A program made the position numbers and the translations under genes. Below, one piece after another: positions 1 to 10,007 of a stretch of 33,718 bases of DNA. The notes below the pieces were generated by a model that saw nothing but the letters and a program-made list of their open reading frames with translations, searched no databases and was not told the origin of the DNA. Every line of letters begins with the position of its first letter. Within the stretch, counting starts at the first letter, position 1. Source of the DNA: Scleroderma bovista (Eukaryota > Basidiomycota > Agaricomycetes > Boletales > Sclerodermataceae); NCBI GenBank assembly GCA_037178675.1, contig JAYMGJ010000633.1, positions 1-33,718 of the forward strand. Reading direction: 5' to 3'.

Positions 1-607
1 GTGGGAATCTATTGCCAGACAGTATCGCCACAGCGGATGAAATACAAGCTACTCTTCAGTTCTCGTTGTATTCCCAGGTATTATATACTCCGGCTTGGAG
101 TGCTTGTTAGAACCGACCAATGTTTCAGGAGAATTGTGTTCCCTATGCTCGCCGTGACGTACTCCGGGGATTTGAAACGGAAGATTGGCGTGCATACGAA
201 TCCTTCGCCGAAACAGCTGGACTCGATCATCCTCTCTTGATGAGGTGTGTCTGCTGTACCTTCTAATTATTGAACCCTCTCTCTCACACCTAGTGTTCCC
301 CAGCCACAATACGCCCGCGTATCCAATTCCAACGTCATTTCCTTCGATCTTTTCCACGTCGCGACCAAGTTCAATTAAGCTGTTTTCTTCGATTGTGACG
401 TCTCCATCACTAGTGAAACCGTTGTCGCATTACGTCACATTCGTAGAAGACACCGCCAGGAGAAGGGATGCCGCCTTAACAATCATGGGATTAGAATATG
501 ACGATGTAAGGGAGCTGGGAAGCACCCTGTGGGAGATTACGGATGGGTACAGTGGTGGTGCAGAGGACCAGGAAGAAAATGAAATGGAGCTTGGGGAAGA
601 TGAGTAA
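1..607 (+). CDS. Tentative 3' end of an unrecognised gene, cut by the left edge
   Basis: I do not recognise this protein. A readable chain of exons runs 1-78, 129-244, 294-368 and 460-607, with plausible GT-AG introns between them and a stop codon ending at 607. Visible stretches include NLLPDSIATADEIQATLQF in the first exon, YARRDVLRGFETEDWRAYE in the second and a strongly acidic C-terminus ending in EMELGEDE. The last intron, 91 bases, is the least certain. The gene converges on the GH92 gene whose stop lies at 740, leaving about 130 bases between them. Its last few dozen coding bases appear to be weakly repeated near 5520-5565, beside the second GH92 copy, so the tail may have been carried along in that duplication. 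Function unknown; the exon chain is inference. Confidence 0.35.
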
Positions 608-3600
608 TACATAGTAATCCCCGGCCACTTATCGGGTCTACAAGTAAAAGAACGTGTATTCTTAACGATCGGCAAAAGTTACGACAAAGCATGGGTATAT
701 TAAAAATCTCGACCTCTAAACCAGGGATAGACAAATGGCCTACCGTGGATGTGCAAATCCTCCAGTTGACAGACTGTCAGGAACTGGTCCATCGCAACCA
801 TCCGCCTCGTTCTTGTCTGCAGTGAGCTCAATCACGATCTCCCCTCCCACGCGGAAGGTGTCGTAGAAATCGACGTAGCAACGGGACGCCGCGGGCTCAC
901 CGTTTATGGTGACACTCTTGACATATGCTGCGACACCTGCAGGGATAGGATAGTTGATGGATTTGGGATCATAGTTTTTGACAGTAACGGTGGTACTCTT
1001 TCCCAGGTAGTCATTATGGATGGTGTACTTGGGGACGAAGGGCGAGACGATAAGGTAGTGCGTCGTCGAAGGAACTGCAAGCATTATGTATGGACGGCGA
1101 ACTTGAAGATCTCAGTGTGACCTACCAGGATATAGTCCAAGGAGATGAAATATGAGCAACGTCGCCATGGCGGCCTGGTCATCATTTCCTGGGAGGCCGG
1201 TAATGTCTACATGAAGTCATAAGATTGCTGTGTAAGTAGAAAACTGTACTGCTGGCCATACTTGCGCTGAAGTTGTTCAACACCACATCACGTACTCGAT
1301 CAACGGTTCGTGCTGGTTGGTTGGCATAGTGGTATCCAACAGGGGTCTAGTCCATACAGTCACTTCCACTTAAATTTGGCTTGAATGGGAATACACACCT
1401 GGAACGAGGGTTCATCTCCGGCTTGGTAATACCCAGCCTGACACCTTAATCAACACGAATACTCTTGGAACTTGGATTGCCACTTACTTCGAAGAAATGG
1501 TCAAGCCGTTTTAGGAAGGTATCCTGTAAAGCTGTCTTTCAACCTAGTATACATAATCTACAAGACGACTAACCGTTCCCCCCATCAGTTTAATCAGGTG
1601 TGCCGTATCATGCGGCGCATACCTGTACATAATCAGAGTCTAAACACGAGAATAGCATATACAAGCACCTACCAACTGTACTCCCATGGCGAAGACTCGT
1701 AGAAACCACTTGTGTTTTCCTGGCCCAAAAAGCATGAATCGGGTGAATTCACTGGGGAGCAAAAGGTAGGATCTGTTGGAGAGAACGTGCCGTTTGGGTA
1801 CCGCTTTTGCAAGAAACCTGAATCAACACCCTGTCAATGATTTCTGCGGTTGTTACAAGTAGTTCATACCTTGAAAACCATCACTAGAAACCGTAGGGTC
1901 CCATAGGTTGCGATAGAACTGTCAAAGCGTTCAACGGAAGTCGCCGGTGTCTAGATTATACTTGCGTATGATCGGTTAGTGTATCTCTCAACATCATCTG
2001 CCTTTCCAAGTAAGAGTGCAACTTGGCGAAGCGCAAAGTCCTCAAAACAATACTAGGAAAGAATTACAATCAGGTGAGCAGATCAGTACCCAGCAATATG
2101 AATATATATTACCTCGACCGTGCGACTAGCTTCACGCGTGTGACTTCCCGTGCTGCTGTAATCGACGACGTGAAAAGGAACATATCCATATTGCCTAGAG
2201 ATGGTTAGCTTCATTCCCTGAGACCATAGGACCACTCACTTGTATACATCGATCTCTCGGCCCATTAGATCCCAATCGGAGGGGTTTACTTCTCCATCAG
2301 CGATCATCGCAGAGTAGAGTTCCTCTAAATCTATGCCTAATGCCTTCGCTTCGTTATGATAGTTGAGCGCAAACTGAGCGACAATATTGTCACCGCTGGA
2401 GCCACCCTGGGTCCATCCAGGAAGATTGTTGGAACGACATTCAGGCATGAATCCGAGCTTGCGCCACCCATCTATGTATGTGTCGACGATCTGCGAGAAT
2501 TCAACGGGAGAATGGAGCGTCATCAATGGGTAGAATGTACGAAACTAAAGACAAGTTAGAAGTTATATCTATACCTTTTGGGATACTTACCGTGTCCCAA
2601 CTACAGTAGAGAGAGTCAAAGTAGAAAGAACGCGTATTTGAAAATACGCCTTGTCCTTCCAAAGTAGCATTGTTCTGTTTTACTCTCAAAAAATATGATA
2701 TATCAGCTAATGGAATACTAACCGGTGTGAGCGATGCTCGGTACAAGGATGTGTACAGCATCTCTATGATGTCTGCGGGAGTGCCCGGAAGATCGATCTC
2801 TACCTTTCTTAGTTTCTCGTTCCAGAGTCCCCTGGAACCGTTCACGATTTCTTCGAACGGTTTTGACCCAATTTCTTCCTCTGCATTTGCACATGCCTGG
2901 TCAGCTGAAACAAACGATACGCCAACACGGAGGATGATCTCTTCTGGGGTATCATCATAAGAGAACAACGCGCCAGACTGATAGGTCGCTCCCTCGTCAT
3001 TCTGGGATACATTCAGGTGCGTCGTCCAGAGCTCTTTTGTGTCGAGGCCGGAACTATTGGTTGCCCAAACCCCGTACTCACTCAATCTTTGCTTTCCATT
3101 GTCCAAGAGATCATAGCATGCGAATGCTTGATAATGGGGACTTTCGGGACCAAAACTAAAAGTAGAGGGTAGGATAAACACCCAAAGCATGTAGAAGGGA
3201 CATTCACCTAGGGCTCCACCGACCTCCGATTCTAATGCGCCCTTGGTCGGGATCAATGTCCATCTCGCCTCCTGCAAATGATCCAAGAAGATCACTGGCA
3301 AGATCAATCACAAAGTAAGGTTTCGAGCCACTTGGGAACGTGAACCGTTCCAAACCGGCACGGCGAGTAGAAGTGGCCTCCATCTTTATTTCATTGTCCA
3401 AAATCAAAGAGAAATAGCCAGGGTAGGCGTCTGGGGTTATTTCTGAATAGATATGCGAGAAAGAGTGGAAATTGGATGTCACCATCGGTATCATCTTTAC
3501 GGTGCCTCTCACGGTCCACTAATCTCGTGGTGCACGTATCAAACCCACCAGGACACAGGAGGGGCATCACTTCAAAGTTGCCATAACTTCCCGCGGATCC

Positions 3601-4277
3601 AATGCCACTGTCGTGCAGTGGGCTAAGACCCCGAGCCTTTTGACTCGCGTCCGAGATATAACCTAAAATCGACGCGTCGAAAAACGAAGACAGTGCACCG
3701 AACGGCCGGACTTACCAGCTGGCGCGTATCCTGTGAAATCGGTGGTGATTTTAACCTAGTTCGCGTGTTAACCATCGTGTGGACATAGCAGTGCATCTAG
3801 ATTACCATGCCAAAGGGGACCGACGCTCCTGGGCTGCAAAAAGCCTGTTCAATAAACGCACCCTACCCTCTGAAACAGAGACATACCAGACATCTCCATG
3901 AAAGACTGCATCTGTGCAGTCATTCTATGTCAGGGCTACGCATTTTCCAAGGCTCTCTTCACCCACCAGTACCGATAAACGGATTGACGAACGCAGTATA
4001 GTCTATATTGCCCGAGTTTGAAGCCTGAGCTGCATTAATTGCCTTGGAAATCCTCTCCTGGACTTGAGGAGAGGGCTGGGAGAGTGTCGCTCTGACAAGG
4101 GCCAGCAATATTAGCCATAGGACACCAGCTGGTCGCATTTCAAGCGTGAGTTGGGAAAGCGAATTGGAACCGGAAAAAAATAGAATCTCATTCGAAGCCT
4201 TTATGTGAGTGCATATACATACATAATTATCGCATTGGTGATCCAGGTTCGGGGGCAACGCACTAGAAGTGCGTATA
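605..4277. repeat. Tandem duplication, unit 1
   Basis: This segment is repeated in the same orientation at about 5565-9278, roughly 4.95-5.0 kb away. It contains the whole GH92 gene plus short flanks. On the 3' side, similarity runs through the non-coding bases from about 630 to 739 (for example GTAAAAGA and AAATGGCCTACCGTGG occur in both). On the 5' side it ends near the shared ACTAGAAGT motif at about 4263. Boundaries are approximate because the flanks have diverged. Confidence 0.85.
740..4138 (-). CDS. Secreted GH92 alpha-mannosidase, tandem copy 1 (19 exons, 823 aa)
   Basis: Glycoside hydrolase family 92: calcium-dependent exo-acting alpha-mannosidases that trim mannose from glycans. Exons: 4138-3967, 3905-3887, 3833-3806, 3755-3716, 3662-3483, 3430-3208, 3155-2723, 2674-2591, 2544-2240, 2194-2113, 2052-1966, 1918-1870, 1817-1673, 1622-1574, 1523-1488, 1437-1399, 1346-1262, 1206-1126, 1074-740; they sum to 2472 nt. 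The N-terminus MRPAGVLWLILLALVRATLS is a convincing signal peptide. Family motifs in order: NPFIGT, GDVCPGASVPFGM, SPLHDSG, WTQGGSSGDN, YESSPWEYSW (about residues 607-616, with the Glu expected to be the acid) and GNDDQ (about 692-696, with the expected base Asp). Exon 11 ends in a GC donor (GCAAGT). Compared with copy 2 it departs more from the usual family sequence around residues 480-610. Secretion and activity are inferred. Confidence 0.93.
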
Positions 4278-5564
4278 CGGTATTATGGATGATCGATATC
4301 CATGATGGAGCTACTGTTGGGAGCTGCCAGCACTGAGTTGGCAGGGTTGCGCTCCGACGCGCTGTGATGACAAGGCATTATTCTTTTATCTTACTTGCCG
4401 TTAATTGTGTGCTCGCCAAAGCAGAAGTACTGGTCGTGACTGGTTTCAGTACTAGTTCGCGTTTTGTCGGGTCAGGGTAAAGTCTGCAATGACACTACAT
4501 TACGTAACATAGTGTTGACGTTGAAACGCAATTGAAGCTTGATGGGATTTTCAACTGTCTTTCGACCATCCTGTTATGTATGCCACTGCATGCATACTAA
4601 GTAGAACATGTAGAGGTGGGTGGTTATATGACTTGATCTCACTATGGTTTTGTCAGTCCCAGAATCATTACGCCAACCGTGTGTGCCCGTGGAGTTTCCC
4701 TTACGTTCTCTGGTGATCACGGTGACTCCGACTCAGTAACGAGGGAAAGAACGCGACTATGTCCCCACTTTTCCCGCATCCAGTCCGTAGTGAATCCCTG
4801 GTAATGCGCAAGGATTGCTACATGTCCCCACAGACCTCGTTCAATATCACCACTGTCGGCACGACGACGGTCGCCGCCTTCTGCTCTTACTCGACTGACT
4901 CGCCTTCTCTTAGCAGCCTCTTCGTGTCGCTCGCAGTTCCTAAAGCTCGTCTCGCGTCTCATGTGGCTCAACTAGTGTCTCAGGTAAGATCTCGTTGACC
5001 TCATTCAGCAGGGTCTTTCCATCTGTGCACTCAGCGCTATCGCCTGTCACTGATGCCTCGGCTCTCGGACTTCCATACTCGACGTTCTCGGTACCTCGAC
5101 TGTCGAGGTCTAGTATGAGTGGGCTGCCATGCAGTGTTGTGATTGAGAGGGCTGCTGACAATGACCCACCTTGAACCTACCACAGTACTGGTCACATTTA
5201 GTCCCCAAACCTCTTGTACAGCGAATCCGTCCTTGACCACTCTCCCGAATGAATCATTGTTCAAAAAGCTAACGAAATATTTGTTCTTCACTGAATGCTA
5301 TGCTTGATGGCTGTGAATGGATACACCGTCAGAATTCTTGGACTCAAACTTTTCAGACGGACCTCCAGCAAATTAAAGTTGGTTGCGAGCGACTTCTTGA
5401 CCGAGAATCTGCATTACGTCAACATGCAAATTCCTTGGGGTCAGAGGATGGCTGCTATATATCACGCCACGGAGGTCCAATTACTGCCCATGCATCCAAT
5501 TCATCTTCGGGACAATGACAAGGAGTTTGGAGGGATGGACACAGTAATTGTGGTATCACTTATT
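4278..5564. other. Intergenic stretch between the GH92 copies
   Basis: About 1.3 kb that is not part of the duplicated unit. It contains one possible small spliced plus-strand reading frame (4759-5118, listed separately). At 5178-5570 there are further short plus-strand stretches that read like protein (for example TLPNESLFKKLTKYLFF and RLLDRESALRQHANS) but lie in different frames, so this may be a decayed gene. No recognisable domain, RNA gene or transposon was seen. Confidence 0.4.
4759..5118 (+). CDS. Possible small spliced ORF, unrecognised
   Basis: ATG at 4759 opens a 75-codon exon ending at 4983 on a good donor (CAG then GTAAGA). An acceptor at 5033-5034 leads to a second exon, 5035-5118, with a stop, giving a 102-residue protein. 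The product is Ser/Thr-rich with no motif I know, and no clear signal peptide. The minus strand is also open through part of this interval, so the coding strand is uncertain. It may be a remnant or chance reading frame. Confidence 0.18.
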
Positions 5565-8500
5565 ACATAAGTCTATAGGTAAAAGACCGTGAATTATCAA
5601 CGACTGGAAAAAGTTATGACAAAGAATGGGGTATATTTAAAAGTACTCGGTCTCTAAGTCAGGAATGGTCAAATGGCCTACCGTGGATGTGCAAATCCTC
5701 CAGTTGACAGACTGTCAGGAACTGGTCCACCACAACCATTCGCCTCGTTCTTGTCAGCAGTGAGTTCAATCACGATCTCCCCTCCCACACGGAAGGTGTC
5801 GTAGAAGTCGACGTAGCAACGGGACGCCGCGGGCTCACCGTTTATGGTGACACTCTTGACATATGCTGCGACACCTGCAGGGATAGGATAGTTGATGGAT
5901 TTGGGATCATAGTTTTTGACAATAACAGTGGTACTCTTTCCCAGGTAGTCATTGTGGATGGTGTACTTGGGGACAAAGGGCGAGACGACAAGGTAGTGCG
6001 TCGTCGAAGGCACTGCAAGTATCATGTATGGGCAATGAGTCTATAGGTCTCAGGGCAACCTACCGGGATATAGTCCGAGTAAATGGAATGCGAGTAGCGT
6101 CGCCATGGCGGCCTGGTCATCATTTCCTGGGAGGCCGGTAATGTCTACACGAAGACATAAGATTACTATGACAACAGGGGAGTATACTGCTGGACATACT
6201 TGCGCTGAAGTTGTTCAACACCACATCGCGCACTCGGTCAACCGACCTTGCTGGTTGGTTGGCATAATGGTATCCAATAGGGGCCTAGTCCATCAATAGT
6301 CGCTTTCACTACGTGAACACGACTTGAATGGGAATATGTACCCACCTGGAACGAGGGTTCATTTCCGGCCTGGTAATACCCAGCCTGATCAGAAAATATT
6401 GGAATCTTGATGAACACAAATCCTTCTTGAGATTTGTGTCGCTTACCTCAAAGAAGTGGTCGAGCCGCTGTACGAAGGTATCCTGTAAAGCAGTCTTTCA
6501 GGCAAGAAGACATGATTTTCCGGAGGACTAACGGTTCCCCCCATGAGTTCAATCAGGTGTGCCGTGTCATGCGGCGCATACCTGCATATAATGTATGATA
6601 TATACACGACATCGGCACATACAAGCACATACCAACTGTACTCCCACGAAGAAGATTCGTAGAAACCACTTGTGTTGTCCTCTTGCAGTGAACACTCGTG
6701 GTTTTCATTCACAGGGGAGCAAATGGTAGGATCTGTTTCAACGAAGGTGCCGTTTGAATACCGTTTTTGCAAGAAGCCTACACCAATGCTTCTGTCAATG
6801 ATTTCTGCAGTAGTGACAAAGCAGTTCGTACCTTGAAAGCCATCGCTAGAAATTGTCGGGTCCCAGACATTGCGATAAGACTGTCAAGGTGTTCAACGGA
6901 GGTCACCAAAGTGTCTAGATTGTACTTGCGTAGGATCGGTTGGTGTATCTCTCAACGTCGTTTGCCTTTCCAAGCAAGAGTGCAACTTGGCGAATCGCAA
7001 AGTCCTCAAACGAATACTTAGAAGGTGTTAAGATCAGGTGAGCTGTACCCTGTAAGATCTATGTACCTCGACCGTGCGGCTAGCTTCACGGGTCTGGCGA
7101 CCAGTACTGCTGACGTCAAGGACAGCAAAAGGAACGTATCCATATTGCCTGGAGATAGTTAGCTCGATATCCTAATGATCAGTGGACCATTCACTTGTAT
7201 ACGTTGACTTGTCGACCCATTGTATTCCACTCAGGTGGGTTTACATCTCCATCAGTGATCATCGCAGAATAGAGCTCCTCTAAATCTATGCCCAATGCCC
7301 GAGCTTCGTTGTGATAGTTGACTGCGAACTGGGCGACAATATTGTCGCCACTGGAGCCACCCTGCGTCCATCCAGGAAGGTTGTTGGCACGACATTCAGG
7401 CATGAATCCAAGCTTGCGCCACCCGTCTATGTATGTGTCGACGATCTGCGAGAACTCGACGGGAGAATGGAGCGTCATGAACGGGTAGAACGTGCGGAAC
7501 TAAAACAAGTCAGAGGTTGTTTATCTAGAACTTTTGGGCGTACCCACCGTGTCCCAACTACAGTAAAGTGAATCAAAGTAGAAAGAACGCGTATTTGCAA
7601 ACGCGCCTTGCCCTTCCAGAGTAGCATTGTTCTATTTTACCTTGAGGAAAATGCGATATATCAACTAATGGAATACTAACTGGTGTGAGCGATGCTCGGT
7701 ACAAGGATGTGTACAACATCTCTATGATGTCTGCGGGAGTGCCCGGAAGATCAATCTCTATCTTGCTCAGTTTCGCATTCCAGAGTCCCCTGGAATCGTT
7801 CACGATTTCTTCGAATGACCTCGACCCAATTTCTTCCTCTGCATTTGCACATGCCTGGTCAGCTGAAACAAACGACACGCCCACACGGAGGATAATCTCT
7901 TCTGGGTCGTCATCATAAGAAAACAACGCCCCAGACTGATAAGGTGTTCCGCCGATGAGATTCTGGGATAAATTCAGGTGCGTCATCCCGAGCCCTTTCG
8001 CGTCCATGCCGAAATTATCGGCTGTCCAAACCCCGTACTCGCTCAATTTTTGCTTTCCATTGTTTAAGAGATCGTAGCATGCGAATGCTTGATAATAGGT
8101 GCTTCCAGGACCAAAACTAGGAGTAAAGGGTAGGATAAGAACGCAGAGGATGTTGAAGGGACATTTACCTAGGGCTCCAATGACCTCCGATTCTAATTCG
8201 TCCTTGGTTGGGGTCAATGTTCATCTCGCCTCCTGCAAATGATCCAGGGAGGTCATTGGCAAGGTCGATTACGAAGTACGGTTTCGAGCCACTTGGGAAC
8301 GTGAACCGCTCCAAACCGGCACGGCGGGTGGAAGTGGCCTCCATCTTTATTTCGTTGTCCAAAGTCAAAGAGAAGTAACCAGGGTAGGCGTCTGGCGGTT
8401 ACTGAGTGAGTGTACGAGGAACAGGGGAAACTAGTTATTACCATCGGTATCATTTTTACGGTACCTCTCACGGTCTGCTAGTCTCGTGGTGCACGTATCG

Positions 8501-9278
8501 AACCCACCGGGGCACAAGAGAGGCATCACTTCGAAATTTCCATAACTCCCCAGAGAGGATCCAGTGCCACTGTCGTGCAAGGGGCTGAGACCCCGAGTCT
8601 TTTGAGTCTGATCCGAGATATAACCTGAAATCGGCGCATTGAACAACGAAGACAGAACGGTACCGCACGGCCGACCTACCAGCTGGCGCGTAGCCTGTGA
8701 AATCCGTAGTGATTTTAACCTTGTACGTGTGTTAGCCAGCGTGTAAACGCAACATATGCACCTTAGTTACCATGCCAAAAGGGACCGATGCTCCTGGACT
8801 GAATAAAACGAGTTCAGTTAGCGCACCACACGCTCTAAAATAGAGACACATGCCAGACATCGCCATAAAATTCCGCGTCTGCACCCCCATCCTACATCAG
8901 GATCTTACGTTTTCGAAAACATTCATCACCCACCAGTGCCAATAAATGGATCAACGAACGCCGTATAGTCTATATTACCTGAGTTCGAAGCCCGGGCTGC
9001 ATCAATTGCGTTTGAAATCCTTTCCTGGACGCGAGGAGAAGGCTGGGAGCGCGACGACCCGACAAGGGCCAGTAACGTTGGCCATCTACCTGGTCGCATT
9101 TCAAGCGTGAATGCGGGGAGCGAACAGACACCGGAAATTTAGTCGAATCTCACCCGTAGCTTTTATGTGAACCGTCGGGGAGGTCTTAGTACTGATGAAA
9201 GAACCTGGATCATGTAATTATCCATCGTTGATCCTTTTTCGTGGGGAATGGTCAAGAAGCACACTAGAAGTACGTACG
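5565..9278. repeat. Tandem duplication, unit 2
   Basis: Partner of the unit at about 605-4277. All 19 exons correspond; the only coding length changes are small in-frame ones in exons 1, 2, 5 and 7. Exons 1 and 2 differ in length individually (166+25 against 172+19) but sum to 191 in both. The last exon is about 95 percent identical between copies by eye, while exon 13 and the introns are clearly more diverged. The 5' flank carries extra bases between the start codon and the shared ACTAGAAGT motif near 9264. Confidence 0.85.
5678..9099 (-). CDS. GH92 alpha-mannosidase, tandem copy 2 (19 exons, 825 aa)
   Basis: Second copy of the same family and gene structure. Exons: 9099-8934, 8878-8854, 8798-8771, 8719-8680, 8624-8442, 8391-8169, 8116-7681, 7631-7548, 7499-7195, 7148-7067, 7016-6930, 6880-6832, 6777-6633, 6581-6533, 6482-6447, 6384-6346, 6284-6200, 6144-6064, 6012-5678; total 2478 nt. 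The active-site stretch YESSSWEYSW (about 609-618) and the GNDDQ motif (about 694-698) are intact and match the usual family form better than copy 1. The N-terminus, MRPGRWPTLLALVGSSRS, is two residues shorter than in copy 1, with Arg and Trp where copy 1 has hydrophobic residues, so the signal peptide looks weaker. Introns 2 and 11 use GC donors. Both genes read leftwards, so the start of copy 1 lies about 1.5 kb beyond the stop of copy 2. Either copy could be the ancestral one. Confidence 0.93.
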
Positions 9279-10007
9279 CGTGGAGCACGGGTTCCCCAGG
9301 GCTGCCCTCCAACATCCTGTAAGGACAACTGACGTTCTTCGCACTTTACTCGCCCTCGTCAGGGAGCGCAAAATAAGACTAAGTAGTGAAGATGAGGACG
9401 AACGCTTGCCAGTGAGCCCGCAACTCCTGGGTCAACCGAAGGATGATAGTCATTATTGTACCAAAATATTTTTGGTTCGGCCCAATCAGCCTCCGCTTGA
9501 AGCGCTTGTTTCCAGCTCTCTTTCAAGAAGGATGGTCGACAGGCGCGTATCGAGTACAGGAAGCACACTACTAGGTCTGCGTTCGGCATGGATGTATCGG
9601 GATAAGGCATCGACGGAGTGCCAGGACAAGATCAAGACTTTCAATGGTGGCCAATTATGATCAGGAACTGATATCCATCGTCGTGAGGATTACTACAGAG
9701 TCGCATAATGATGATAGAGCAAAATTGGGATAGATACGCTTCCTTCCTCCCGTTAGCTGATAATCATTGATTCCAACTTGTTACGAGTGGCTAGTAGCGA
9801 GCGAGTATACAACGACGTATAAAAATAACGATGCAGTTGATGTCATCAATATGTACAACGTTCTGAATTTGTTCGCGAAGAAAAAATAGAACGTCAACCG
9901 TCAGGTTGGAATAGATGAAGAATGAATGCCATGATGATAGATAGACGATGCGAGAAAAGATCAAAGTGTTGAGATGAGCACCACGCAGTAAAATCAATAT
10001 ACAGATG
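9100..10007. other. Intergenic stretch between GH92 copy 2 and the TBC gene
   Basis: 9100-9278 is the duplicated 5' flank of GH92 copy 2 and should hold its promoter. Beyond it, 9280-9660 (+) and 9359-9610 (-) are antisense to each other and both open. The minus frame (containing SFLKESWKQALQAEADWAEP) looks slightly more protein-like, but neither has a recognisable domain or convincing splice partners. 9661-10007 is AT-richer and includes the 3' flank of the TBC gene. No gene is called here. Confidence 0.4.

Noticed and set aside
2501..3307. Single 268-residue open frame read through introns in GH92 copy 1
   Set aside because: It includes intron sequence at both ends and in the middle; removing the introns restores the family sequence and a consistent frame.
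9359..9610. Minus-strand open frame with fairly protein-like sequence
   Set aside because: No domain recognised, no splice partners found, and the opposite strand is also open over the same bases; left as intergenic.
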